Under the pieces are notes generated by a model. It saw only the letters and a list, made by a program, of their open reading frames with translations, had not been told where the DNA came from and ran no database searches. A DNA stretch of 64,000 nt from Phytohabitans flavus (lineage in GTDB: Bacteria; Actinomycetota; Actinomycetes; Mycobacteriales; Micromonosporaceae). This document shows, in pieces, positions 48,415 to 56,972 of this stretch; the stretch's first letter is position 1; every line of letters starts with the position of its first letter. The DNA lies in the NCBI RefSeq assembly GCF_011764545.1, contig NZ_AP022870.1, forward strand, positions 1,720,001 to 1,784,000, read 5' to 3'. The translations under genes were made by a program, and so were the position numbers.

Positions 48415-49761
48415 GTGGCGCTGTCCCCCGCACCCGTAACGGTTACCGGCCAGCGCCGGGCAACGTTCGGAATCGTCGCCGTCGTATCACTGGTGGCCTT
48501 CGAGGCATTCGCCGTCATCACCGCGTTGCCGGCCGCCCTCGCCGACCTGGGCGCCATTGCCGCATACGGTCCGGCTTTCGGCGTCTACCTGACCGCGTCG
48601 CTGTTCGCCAGTGTCATCTGCGGGGCGGCCGTCGACCGGCGGGGTCCGCTGCCACCGTTCATCGGCGGGGCCGTCGCCTTCGCCGCCGGATCGCTCCTGG
48701 TCGGTCTCGCACCGACGGCCGCGGCCCTGCTGACCGGGCGCGCCGCACAAGGACTCGGCGCCGGCCTGCTGGTGGTGGTCCTCTACGTTCTCGCCGCCCG
48801 CCGATTCCCGCCGACGGCCCGCCCGGCGGTGTTCGCCGCGATGGCCAGCGCGTGGGTGGTGCCTTCGATCGCCGGCCCGCCGATCGCCGCGCTCATCACG
48901 GTGCACGCCGGCTGGCGCTGGATCTTCGCCGCCGTCCCGCTCGCCCTAGCCCCGGCCATCGCCGTGCTGCTGCCGCACGTGCGCTCCTGCGGAGGCCCAC
49001 CGCCGGACCAGGATGACCCGGTCCGGTTTTCGCGGATCGCAGGGCTGGCGGCTGGCACCGCCGCCGGCGGGGTGGTGCTTCAGTACGCGATGACCGCGCG
49101 GTCGCCCGTCGTGATGTTCGGCTGCGGCGCGGTCGCCGTCGGCGTGCTCGCGGCCACGGTGCCCCGGCTGCTCCCGCCCGGCACATTGCGTGCCCGGCCC
49201 GGCCTACCGGCCCTCGTGCTGCTCCGCGGCGTACTGGCCGGAGCGTTCTTCGGCACGGAGATCCTGCTGCCGCTCATGCTCGTCCGCGAACGCGGTGCGA
49301 GCGCCGTCGTTGCCGGCCTGGTCCTGGCGTCGGGTTCGGTGGGCTGGGCGGTCGGCTCCTGGCTACAGGCCCGGCCTGCGTACCGTCAGTCGGCGCGGAC
49401 GCTGCCGGCTGCCGGTTGTCTGCTCCTGGCTGCCGGCATTCTCGCCGCCGCGGCCGGCCTCAGCGACCGGCTGCCGCCAGCGGCCATCGCTACTGGTTGG
49501 CTTCTCGCGGGAGTCGGCATGGGCGCCGGAATGACCGCGGTAAACCGCCACGCGCTGGAAGCGGCGCCGCCCGCGCGGCACGGTGGGACATCCAGTGCGC
49601 TGCAGGTCAGCGACGGCCTCGCCAGCACGCTGACCACCGGCCTGTGCGCCGCGATCGTCACCACCTGGGCGGCCGCACCCGCCGTGCGCTTCCACACCGC
49701 GTTTCTGGTCATGGCTGGGCTTGCTATCGCGGGCACCGTGGTCGCGGCGCGTCAGGCGTAG
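48415..49761 (+). CDS. MFS transporter
   Basis: 448 residues with about 12-14 hydrophobic segments; motif A region (CGAAVDRRGPLPPFIGG) and a GxxxGPPIAA-like stretch (VVPSIAGPPIAAL) typical of drug:H+ antiporters. It is last in the biarylitide-type operon, before a strong terminator, and probably exports the modified peptide. Start GTG 48415 is the first in-frame start before the first membrane helix and lacks a strong ribosome binding site. Confidence 0.8.
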   Translation: MALSPAPVTVTGQRRATFGIVAVVSLVAFEAFAVITALPAALADLGAIAAYGPAFGVYLTASLFASVICGAAVDRRGPLPPFIGGAVAFAAGSLLVGLAPTAAALLTGRAAQGLGAGLLVVVLYVLAARRFPPTARPAVFAAMASAWVVPSIAGPPIAALITVHAGWRWIFAAVPLALAPAIAVLLPHVRSCGGPPPDQDDPVRFSRIAGLAAGTAAGGVVLQYAMTARSPVVMFGCGAVAVGVLAATVPRLLPPGTLRARPGLPALVLLRGVLAGAFFGTEILLPLMLVRERGASAVVAGLVLASGSVGWAVGSWLQARPAYRQSARTLPAAGCLLLAAGILAAAAGLSDRLPPAAIATGWLLAGVGMGAGMTAVNRHALEAAPPARHGGTSSALQVSDGLASTLTTGLCAAIVTTWAAAPAVRFHTAFLVMAGLAIAGTVVAARQA

Positions 49762-49796
49762 AGGGGCCTGCGACCCGGGGTGGTCGCAGGCCCCTC
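49761..49796. terminator. Bidirectional hairpin terminator
   Basis: A perfect 15-bp stem, GAGGGGCCTGCGACC (49761-49775) and GGTCGCAGGCCCCTC (49782-49796), with a 6-base loop. It lies exactly between the convergent stops of the MFS gene and the MMPL gene and should end both transcripts. It lacks a clear T-run, as is common in actinomycetes. Confidence 0.85.
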
Positions 49797-49807
49797 GGGT
49801 GGGCGCG

Positions 49808-52024
49808 TCAGCGCCCGGCCGGAGTGAGCTCCTGGGGCCGGTCGGACGAGGACGGGCCGGCGGTCTCGTCCATCCCGACCCGCTCGTGCAGGCGGCGGGC
49901 CCAGGCCGGGGCCCACCAGTTGAGCCTGCCGGCGAGCTTCATCAGGGCCGGCACCAGGGTCGCCCGGACGATGAAGGCGTCGATCAGGACCGCGATGCCC
50001 AGGCCCAGGCCGAACATCTTCATGAACGTGATCCCGCTGACCGCGAACGCGAAGAACGTGATCGACAGGACCAGCGCCGCCGCGGTGACGATGCGGCCGG
50101 TCTTGGCGATGCCGGTGACGATCGCGCGGTGGTTGTCGCCGGTACGGTCATACGCCTCCTTGATGCGGGCGAGCAGGAAGACCTCGTAGTCCATGGACAG
50201 GCCGAACGCGACCGCGAACATGAGCAGCGGCATCGCGGTGTCGGTGAACCCGGTGGCGGTGAACCCCAGCAGGCCGGCGAGGTTGCCGTCCTGGAAGATC
50301 CAGACCATGAGGCCGAGCATGGCCGTCAGGTTGAGGGTGTTGAGGGCGATCGCCTTCAGCGGTACGAGCACGCTGCCGAACATCAGGAAGAGCAGGACGA
50401 ACGTCGCGACCGCGATCCAGATGGTGGCCCAGGGCGCGGTGGAGAAGATGGCCGACTTGGTGTCGACGAGCCGGGCGGCACTCCCGCCGACGAGCGCCTC
50501 GAACGGCGCGGCGATGTCCCGTACGTCGTGGACCAGCTCCTGCGCCTCCTCCGAGATCGGTCGCACCGACGGCACGATCTCGAACCACTCGCCGGCGTCG
50601 GTGGCGTACTGCTGGGACTGCCCGGTCGGCTCGCCGACCCGCTGGCCGCCGGTCCAGGTGCCGCGGGCAGTGTGGACCTCGGCCACGTTGTCCACCTTGG
50701 ACACCGCTGCCGCGTACGTGTCGACGTCGGCGCTGTTCGGCGAGCCGGCGATCACGACGGGGAACGCCTCGGCGGCGAACCCGAACTCGTTCTGGGCCTT
50801 CTCGGTGGCGATCCGCGCCGGGCTGTCGGCGGGGAGTACGCGGGCGTCGGGGTTGCCGAACTGGATGTTGAAGAACGGGATGCTCAGCAGCAACAGCAGC
50901 ACCATCACGGCGGCGGTGACCAGACGGGGGCGGCGGAGCACCCGCTGAGCGACGGCCGCCCACTGCCGGGACTCGCTGCCTGCCTGGCGCCGCATACCGG
51001 GCAGGCGCCACGCATTGACCCGGTGGCCGAGCAGCCTGAGCAGTGCGGGGAGCGTGACGACCGCGGAGAGCACGGCGACCAGCACCACGCCGACGCCGGC
51101 GTAGGCGAACGAGCGCAGGAAGAACAGCGGGAAGACGACGAGCGCCATCAGCGCCACGGCCACGGTGACCCCGGAGAAGACCACGGTACGGCCGGCGGAC
51201 TCCACGGTGCGGATGACCGCCTGGTCGGGCCCCCAGCCGGCGTCCAGCTCCTCCCGGAAGCGGGAGACCATGAGCAGCGAGTAGTCGATGGCCAGGCCGA
51301 GGCCGAGCGCGGTGACGAGGTTGATGGAGAACACCGAGACGGAGGTGAACTGCGCGGTCCCCCAGAGCACGAAGAACGCCCCGAAGGTCGCCGCGCCGCC
51401 GACGACGAGCGGCAGCAGGGCCGCCACGACGCCGCGGAACACCAGCAGGAGCAGCAGCAGCGTCAGCGGGATCGCGATCGACTCGGCGAGCGTCAGGTCT
51501 TCCTCCAGGCCGGTGCCGATCGCCTCACCGATGGCCGCCGGGCCACCGACCTCGACCGTCAGCGGGCCGCGGTCGCGGGTGAGCTCCTCGCGGACCCGTG
51601 CGGCCGTCGCGTTCGCGTCCTCGTCGTCGCCGGCCGCGTGGGCGAGCAGCATCGCCGACGACCCGTTGTCCGAGCGCAGGGACGGTGGTTTGCCGGCCTG
51701 CCAGTACGACGTCACCTCGTCGATGCCCTCGACGGCGGCGAGCTTCTCGGACAGGGCGGTGCCGGCCGCGGTCGCCTCTGGGGAGTCGACGTCGCCGGCG
51801 TTCGGGGTGACGACGACCAGGAGGTTGGGCGAGGCGGCGCCGAGGTCGTGTTCGAGGAGCTGGCTGGCCCGCGCGGAGTCGGAGTCTGGGTCCTCGAAGC
51901 CACCGGACGCCAGGCTGCCGAACACCCCGACACCGAGGATCACGGTCACGACGAACGCGACAAGTGAGCCGAACAGGACCAGTTTGGTGCGTCCCGCGAC
52001 GAGTCTGCCGAGCGCGGTGAACAT
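49808..52024 (-). CDS. MMPL-family RND transporter
   Basis: 738 residues from ATG 52024, which has AAGGAGG before it (the frame is open to 52090 without a better site). Two symmetrical halves each carry a periplasmic loop and a membrane core with family motifs GLAIDYSLLMVSRFREEL and GLSMDYEVFLLARIKEAYD, the buried Asp being the proton relay. Actinomycete MMPL proteins export lipids, siderophores or drugs. It is divergent from a histidine kinase/response regulator pair, which probably controls it in response to envelope stress. Confidence 0.92.
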   Translation of the reverse strand: MFTALGRLVAGRTKLVLFGSLVAFVVTVILGVGVFGSLASGGFEDPDSDSARASQLLEHDLGAASPNLLVVVTPNAGDVDSPEATAAGTALSEKLAAVEGIDEVTSYWQAGKPPSLRSDNGSSAMLLAHAAGDDEDANATAARVREELTRDRGPLTVEVGGPAAIGEAIGTGLEEDLTLAESIAIPLTLLLLLLVFRGVVAALLPLVVGGAATFGAFFVLWGTAQFTSVSVFSINLVTALGLGLAIDYSLLMVSRFREELDAGWGPDQAVIRTVESAGRTVVFSGVTVAVALMALVVFPLFFLRSFAYAGVGVVLVAVLSAVVTLPALLRLLGHRVNAWRLPGMRRQAGSESRQWAAVAQRVLRRPRLVTAAVMVLLLLLSIPFFNIQFGNPDARVLPADSPARIATEKAQNEFGFAAEAFPVVIAGSPNSADVDTYAAAVSKVDNVAEVHTARGTWTGGQRVGEPTGQSQQYATDAGEWFEIVPSVRPISEEAQELVHDVRDIAAPFEALVGGSAARLVDTKSAIFSTAPWATIWIAVATFVLLFLMFGSVLVPLKAIALNTLNLTAMLGLMVWIFQDGNLAGLLGFTATGFTDTAMPLLMFAVAFGLSMDYEVFLLARIKEAYDRTGDNHRAIVTGIAKTGRIVTAAALVLSITFFAFAVSGITFMKMFGLGLGIAVLIDAFIVRATLVPALMKLAGRLNWWAPAWARRLHERVGMDETAGPSSSDRPQELTPAGR

Positions 52025-52213
52025 GACTACCTCCTTCGCGGCCCGGTCCGTCCGGACGCCTGGCGATGAAGTTAGGAGTCGACGGGCCACGATGTCGTCG
52101 GAGCGCGGTGCCGCACGTGGCGCGTCCGTGGGCTGGTGACGAAGCGCTTTCTCCTACCACGGGAGGAGGTGGGTGGGCACCGCGGTCGGAACCGTCCGGA
52201 CCGGCGGCTGACT

Positions 52214-52219
52214 TATATT
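52214..52219 (+). promoter_or_regulatory. -10 element of a probably leaderless kinase transcript
   Basis: TATATT lies six bases before the ATG at 52226, so transcription would start at or next to the ATG. This matches actinomycete leaderless promoters and explains why no ribosome binding site precedes that ATG. No clear -35 is visible. Confidence 0.45.
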
Positions 52220-52225
52220 CCGGGC

Positions 52226-53335
52226 ATGCCCCCACTGCTGCGCGACGGCGACGAGTTCGTGATCGGGGCGGCCCTGCTGGGCACCGGCTTCGGGGTGCTC
52301 AACCTCGCGTACACCCTGCGGTGGGGTTGGATCCTGGCGCTGGTGATGCTGCCGGCGCTGATCGCGCGGGCCTGCTGGCGGTCGATGCCGGGCTGGCTCC
52401 TGCTCGCGTGGGTCACGATCCCCACCGTCATCGGCGACTCGCTGGTCGTCACGCAGACCCCGTACATGGTGGTCATCACCGCGCTCGCGGTGGTCGCGGC
52501 GGGGCGCAAGGGGCGGGCCGACGTCGTGGCGATGGGCCTGTGCCTGCTGTCGCCGTTCCTGATCTGGTGGTTTACGACCAACGACTGGAACAGGCGGATC
52601 GGCGCCTGGCTCTGGTTCGGCGGGCTGCTGATCGGCTGGGGGTTCGGCCACGTGGTCCGGCAGCAGTGGATGCTGATCGACGAGCTCGACCGCACCCGCA
52701 CTAGGCTGGCTGAGACGGCCGTCGCCGAGGACCGCCAGCGCATCGCCCGTGACCTGCACGACCTTGTGGGGCACAGCTTCAGCGTCGTACTCCTGCACCT
52801 CTCCGGGGCACGCATGATCCTCTCGTCCTCGCCCGCCGAGGCCGAGGAAGCTCTGCGACAGGCCGAGGCGGTGGGCCGCAAGGGCATGGACGAGCTGCGC
52901 CAGGCGCTGATGCTGATGCACCAGGGCGCGCACGTCACCGCTCCGATCGAGCCAGGCGAGCTGGACCGCATGCTCGACAAGTACCGTGACGCCGGTATGC
53001 GCATCGACATCGACGTCGCCGGCGACATGGACGGCGTATCGGCAGCCCCTCGCATTGTCCTCCACGACGTGCTGCGCGAGGCTCTCACCAACGTGGCCAA
53101 GCACGCCCGCTCGCCAGAGGCGACGGTCCGGATCGGGGTTGAGCGCGACAGGGTGACGGTGCGGGTGGCGAGCGAGCTCGGCACGAGCTCCGCCAACGGT
53201 GGCTCCGGCATGGGGCTGGCCGGGCTCGAGCACCGGGTCGCCGCCATCGATGGCACCTTCGAGGCCCAGCCGGACGCCGGGCACTGGGTGGTCCAGGCCC
53301 GCCTTCCCCGCCGCCTCACCGGAGCGTCCGCGTGA
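52226..53335 (+). CDS. Sensor histidine kinase (NarL-system type)
   Basis: 369 residues from ATG 52226; an in-frame GTG at 52136 would add 30 residues without homology. About five N-terminal membrane helices, then HisKA_3 with the phospho-His in RIARDLHDLVGHSF and an HATPase domain (ALTNVAKHA N-box, GSGMGLAGLEHRV G-box). It would phosphorylate the response regulator encoded next, with which its stop overlaps (GTGA). It is divergent from the MMPL transporter. Confidence 0.9.
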   Translation: MPPLLRDGDEFVIGAALLGTGFGVLNLAYTLRWGWILALVMLPALIARACWRSMPGWLLLAWVTIPTVIGDSLVVTQTPYMVVITALAVVAAGRKGRADVVAMGLCLLSPFLIWWFTTNDWNRRIGAWLWFGGLLIGWGFGHVVRQQWMLIDELDRTRTRLAETAVAEDRQRIARDLHDLVGHSFSVVLLHLSGARMILSSSPAEAEEALRQAEAVGRKGMDELRQALMLMHQGAHVTAPIEPGELDRMLDKYRDAGMRIDIDVAGDMDGVSAAPRIVLHDVLREALTNVAKHARSPEATVRIGVERDRVTVRVASELGTSSANGGSGMGLAGLEHRVAAIDGTFEAQPDAGHWVVQARLPRRLTGASA

Positions 53336-53985
53336 TCCGGGTCCTCCTGGTCGACGACCAGCCGATGGTGCGCGCTGGCCTCGCGCTGATCCTGCGCAGC
53401 CAGCCCGACATCCAGGTCGTCGGCGAATGCAACGACGGCAGCGAGGTCGTCCAGGCCGTGGCCGCGCATGCCCCCACCGTCGTCTGCATGGACGTACGCA
53501 TGCCGGGCACCGACGGCGTCGAGGCGACCCGCCTGGTACGTGCCGCTAGCGGGCCACCGGTCTGCATCCTCACCACGTTCGGCGATGAGGAGGTGCTCTG
53601 GTCGGCCGTCGACGCCGGCGCCGCAGGCTTCGAGCTCAAGTCCGCGACGCCGGAAAACCTCATCGAGGCGGTACGCACTGTCGCGGCCGGCGGCACCTGG
53701 ATCGACGGCACGCTGCTCGGTCCGATCCTCGACTCGTACCGGCAGGTCGCCCGGCCGCCGGTACGAAAGGACGGACGCCTCGACGCGCTCACCGACCGCG
53801 AGCTCGACGTGCTGCGCCTGATGGCCCGCGGCGCCTCCAACCGCGAGATCGCCGAACAGCTCTTCCTCGCCGAGACCACCGTGAAGACCCACGTCGGCGC
53901 GCTCTTCCACAAGCTCGGTGCCCGCGACCGCGCCGCCGCCATCGTCTTCGCCTACGACGCCGGCCTGGTCCGCCCCCAACCCTGA
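53332..53985 (+). CDS. NarL/LuxR-family response regulator
   Basis: 217 residues from GTG 53332. The receiver is complete: acidic pair in LLVDDQPMV, phospho-acceptor Asp in VVCMDVRMPG, conserved Lys in FELKSATPE. The C-terminal LuxR helix-turn-helix reads LTDRELDVLRLMARG and AETTVKTHVGALFHKLG. It is coupled to the kinase and likely regulates the divergent MMPL gene. A hairpin terminator follows. Confidence 0.92.
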   Translation: MIRVLLVDDQPMVRAGLALILRSQPDIQVVGECNDGSEVVQAVAAHAPTVVCMDVRMPGTDGVEATRLVRAASGPPVCILTTFGDEEVLWSAVDAGAAGFELKSATPENLIEAVRTVAAGGTWIDGTLLGPILDSYRQVARPPVRKDGRLDALTDRELDVLRLMARGASNREIAEQLFLAETTVKTHVGALFHKLGARDRAAAIVFAYDAGLVRPQP

Positions 53986-54021
53986 CCAGACTGGCAGCCG
54001 GCCGGTCCTGATAGGACGAAG

Positions 54022-54047
54022 GGGCCGGCCCCTTGTGGGGTCGGCCC
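54022..54047. terminator. Hairpin terminator between convergent genes
   Basis: GGGCCGGCCCC (54022-54032) and GGGGTCGGCCC (54037-54047) pair over 11 bp with one G-T wobble around a TTGT loop, followed by TTGTCGTTT. It separates the response regulator from the convergent C39-like gene. Confidence 0.75.
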
Positions 54048-54067
54048 TTGTCGTTTGGTGTGGATGG

Positions 54068-54724
54068 TTAGGAGGTGGAGTAGCCGCGGGTGGCGATCCA
54101 GTCGGCGAGGTTGTCGACGCTGATGTGGTAGGAGGCCTGGTCGGGGTTGGCGGAGTCGGCGATGGTGACGGTCTTGCCGTTGTCGTGGTAGCCGACGACG
54201 CTGATGTAGTGGCCGCCTTCGTAGGAGTGGCTGACGCCGTCGGTGTCGGTGGTGGTGCCGGCGATGTTGGCGACCACGGCGCGGCCTTCGTCGACGGTGC
54301 GGACGACGTCGGTGCGTAGCTTGTCGGTCTGCTTGTCGTCGGCGTTGCTGTCGCGGATCTCTACCGACTTGTAGGCGTCGGTCTTGCCGGTTTCCTTGTT
54401 CAGGACCGGGGTGATGTCGTTGATGCTGTTGGTGCCGGCCTCGGTGGTGCCCATTTGTTTGGCCATGGTGTTGACGTCGATGTTCTTGCCCTGCACGGAG
54501 AGGGCGTTGCGGGTGGCGGCGGGGCCGCAGTAGTAGAAGTTCGGCTGGGCCTCGTAGCGCACGTTCAGTTCCCGCTCGCTGGTCGGCTTGCGGTCGGTCT
54601 GCACCTGCGCGGCCTGCGCGGCGGGGGCGGCGTGGGCGGCGACGGCGGGGCCGGCGATGCCGCCGGCGGTGGCGGCGATACCGGTAGCGGTGAGGGCGAT
54701 CTTGCGCATGATGTCGGTACGCAT
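54068..54724 (-). CDS. Secreted C39-like papain-fold protein
   Basis: 218 residues from ATG 54724, chosen because it begins the signal peptide (MRTDIMRKIALTATGIAATA, cleavage near AHA-AP). The catalytic Cys is in NFYYCGPAATRNAL, the His in GGHYISVVGYHD and the acid in IADSANPD, the C39-like (Peptidase_C39_2) pattern. Substrate unknown; extracellular. Codon usage leans on GTG/GTC repeats but looks native. It stands alone between a terminator and a tandem-repeat region. Confidence 0.85.
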   Translation of the reverse strand: MRTDIMRKIALTATGIAATAGGIAGPAVAAHAAPAAQAAQVQTDRKPTSERELNVRYEAQPNFYYCGPAATRNALSVQGKNIDVNTMAKQMGTTEAGTNSINDITPVLNKETGKTDAYKSVEIRDSNADDKQTDKLRTDVVRTVDEGRAVVANIAGTTTDTDGVSHSYEGGHYISVVGYHDNGKTVTIADSANPDQASYHISVDNLADWIATRGYSTS

Positions 54725-54825
54725 GGTGAGTTCACGCCTTCCGTTGGGGATACACGGCATGCACGCGCCCGGGGGACGCGGATGCCATGCGAAAAGGGGG
54801 AAAGTCTTCGGGGGATCGTCGGCGG

Positions 54826-55020
54826 CCCTGGGGGCCTGCTCAGACGCGCGGAGGATGTAAACGATCCGCGGTGGCGGGTGATTCCCGCGGCCCTGGGGGC
54901 CTGCTCAGACGTGCGGAGGATGTAACGATCCGCGGCGGCGGGTGATTCCCGCGGCCCGGGGGCCTGCTGCTCAGACGTGCGGGGGATGTAACCGTCCGCG
55001 GTGGCGGGTGATTCCCGCCG
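54826..55020. repeat. Three tandem copies of a 64-66 bp GC-rich unit
   Basis: Units at about 54826-54890, 54891-54954 and 54955-55020 share CTGGGGGCCTGCTCAGACG, GGAGGATGTAA and CGGGTGATTCCCGC blocks with a few substitutions. Each unit also holds short dyads around CCGCGG. It lies upstream of the C39-like gene, on the promoter side. Noncoding; role unknown. Confidence 0.8.
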
Positions 55021-55505
55021 GGCGGGGGCCCGTCTGATGGCGGGCCAGGTGCGCAACCCGGGCTGGTGGCGGCCGGGGTTTCGGCGTGCGGCCATGTACA
55101 ACCGGCCGGCGACCCGGATCCATTCCCGGGCCGGGGGTGCGGGCCGCGGCATCGGGTGATGGCGACCCGCATGTCCCGTATGTGAGGTCTGTGATGGCAA
55201 TGTGGGGGAACCCGAGCGGGTCTTCCGGGGCCGCGGGCGTCGCCTGCCGCGTCGCCGGCCTGGGCCCGACGGGTCGCTCAGGCGGGTCCACGGACCCGCC
55301 CGTCACCGCCCCGAGGGCGACGCCCGACGGGGCCTTCGGGCACCTTGTGCGGCGCTCCGTCCAACCCCTTCGACATGTACCACAAATGCGGCAACGGCCA
55401 TGAGAGCGCCCGATAGGTGGCAAATACCGTGCCAGAGGGATGTCGACCTTTGATACACCAACCGCCAACGTGTCGGGACCGCCACCGAAACTTCCGGCCA
55501 TCGAT
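55021..55505. other. Intergenic stretch without a recognisable gene
   Basis: 485 GC-rich bases between the tandem repeat and the TetR gene stop. Open frames on both strands here show no homology, no good ribosome binding site and no normal protein composition. I see nothing else definable. Confidence 0.5.
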
Positions 55506-56099
55506 CTAGGAGGGCTCCTCGAAGCGCCGAATAAGCTCGCCGACGCTGCGCAGGCTGCCGCGCACCCGCCGGCTCCACTGCTCCTCGCCGAGGAGGATGA
55601 CCGCCTCACCGCCCAGAAACGACAAGCCGATCAGAGCCGCGAGGTCGCCGGCTGTGAAGGGACCGAGCGAACCGAACCGGGCCTCCGCCTCGCACGCCAC
55701 CTCTTCCAGCACGGTGAACCACGCGTTGAGCATCGCCACGACCTGACGCCCGAGCGCCTGGTCGGACCAGCCGGCGGCCATCATCTCCTGAAGCACCCGC
55801 ACGTATCCCGAGGCGAGGTCGTCCTCCAGGAAATCGCACGCCTGCTCGTAGCGCTTCCACAGCGGGGTCTCCGTGCCGTACATGTGGCGCTGGCGCTCGA
55901 CCAGCCGAGCGTTCTCCCGCTCGAGCAACGCGAGGATCAGGCCCTGTTTGCCGCCGAAGTGGTAGTGAATCTGGCTGAGCGGCACGCCAGCCAGGTCGGC
56001 GACCCGCCTGGTGGAGAGCGCCGCATAGCCGTCGGTGAGCAAACCGGACCGCGCGGCCTGCAGGATCCGGTCCGCCGTCTCACCGCTTCGTTCCGCCAT
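55506..56099 (-). CDS. TetR-family repressor
   Basis: 197 residues. N-terminal helix-turn-helix TRRVADLAGVPLSQIHYHFG followed by an all-helical ligand domain with no clear ligand signature. ATG 56099 has GGGAG upstream. It is divergent from an MddA-like methyltransferase gene, and the 105-base gap holds two copies of the same 16-bp palindrome. It therefore very probably represses itself and the methyltransferase/hydrolase-glycosyltransferase pair. Confidence 0.9.
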   Translation of the reverse strand: MAERSGETADRILQAARSGLLTDGYAALSTRRVADLAGVPLSQIHYHFGGKQGLILALLERENARLVERQRHMYGTETPLWKRYEQACDFLEDDLASGYVRVLQEMMAAGWSDQALGRQVVAMLNAWFTVLEEVACEAEARFGSLGPFTAGDLAALIGLSFLGGEAVILLGEEQWSRRVRGSLRSVGELIRRFEEPS

Positions 56100-56131
56100 C
56101 GCGTGCTCCCGCCGCCAATTTCCGACACTTG

Positions 56132-56147
56132 TCGGTCGCTCGACCGA
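56132..56147. promoter_or_regulatory. TetR operator 1
   Basis: TCGGTCGCTCGACCGA: perfect inverted halves TCGGTCG/CGACCGA with a CT spacer. Located near the TetR start in the divergent gap. Confidence 0.8.
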
Positions 56148-56166
56148 ATGCTAGCGTCCCACCTTA

Positions 56167-56182
56167 TCGGTCGGTCGACCGA
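56167..56182. promoter_or_regulatory. TetR operator 2
   Basis: TCGGTCGGTCGACCGA: identical half-sites to operator 1 with a GT spacer, 35 bases further on and 22 bases before the GTG of the methyltransferase, so binding would block its promoter. Confidence 0.8.
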
Positions 56183-56204
56183 ACGGTACGGTAGGGGGGT
56201 AGAT

Positions 56205-56972
56205 GTGATTCGCCGCGCATCGGTGCTGGCGTACGGGCTTGTGGCGTACGCCCTGTTTATCGGAGTACTGCTCTACACAGTCGGCTTTCTCGCCGGCGTG
56301 GGCGTGCCCAAAGACGTCGACGACGGCCCGGCTGGCCCGGCTTGGCGAGCGGTGCTCGTTGATCTGTTGCTGCTCGGCGCGTTCGCCGTCCAGCACAGCG
56401 TGATGGCACGACCCTGGTTCAAGCGATGGTGGACGCGGATAGTCCCGCCAGCGATCGAGCGCAGCACGTACGTGCTGGCGGCCAGCCTCGTCGTGGCGTT
56501 GCTGCTATGGCAGTGGCGCCCGCTGCCGGACCAGGTCTGGTCGGTGGAGGCCACCTGGGCGCGGTCACTGCTCTGGGCCGGGTACGGGCTGGGCTGGGGC
56601 GTCCTGCTGCTCAGCACGTTCCTGATCGGTCACTTCGACCTATTCGGGCTGCGGCAGGTGCTGGCCCGGGCCAGCGATCGCAGCTACGCGGAGCCCGGCT
56701 TTCGCGAGCCGCTGCTCTACCGGCTGGTCCGGCACCCGCTCATGGTCGGCTTCCTGATCGCCTTCTGGGTCACGCCCGACATGAGCGCCGGACGGCTGCT
56801 GTTCGCCGCCGTGGCCACGGGCTACATCCTCGTCGCCGTGCGGCTTGAGGAGCACGACCTGCGTCGCCAGCTCGGCGAGCCGTACGAGAGGTATCTGGCG
56901 CGGGTGCCGCGCTTCGTGCCACGCCCTAGCGCGCTCGCCAGGAGGCAGCGGCATGCACGCCAGGCGGGCTGA
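56205..56972 (+). CDS. mddA: MddA-like methanethiol S-methyltransferase (ICMT/NnrU fold)
   Basis: 255 residues from GTG 56205 with a G-rich site just upstream. About five membrane helices; motifs AVQHSVMARPWFKRWWTR, VPPAIERSTYV, HFDLFGLRQV and YRLVRHPLMVGFLIAFW, then LEEHDLRRQLGEPYERY. This matches the MddA family, which methylates methanethiol to dimethyl sulfide with SAM in the membrane. Substrate may differ in this protein. Under TetR control by position; the next gene starts 20 bases inside its end. Confidence 0.78.
   Translation: MIRRASVLAYGLVAYALFIGVLLYTVGFLAGVGVPKDVDDGPAGPAWRAVLVDLLLLGAFAVQHSVMARPWFKRWWTRIVPPAIERSTYVLAASLVVALLLWQWRPLPDQVWSVEATWARSLLWAGYGLGWGVLLLSTFLIGHFDLFGLRQVLARASDRSYAEPGFREPLLYRLVRHPLMVGFLIAFWVTPDMSAGRLLFAAVATGYILVAVRLEEHDLRRQLGEPYERYLARVPRFVPRPSALARRQRHARQAG

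Noticed and set aside
49721..51967. 748-codon plus-strand ORF opposite the MMPL gene
   Set aside because: Antisense to a clear MMPL transporter; composition rich in D, E, R, G and H without any domain.
54826..55020. CRISPR interpretation of the 65-bp repeats
   Set aside because: The whole unit is repeated with substitutions and no variable spacers; no cas genes nearby.
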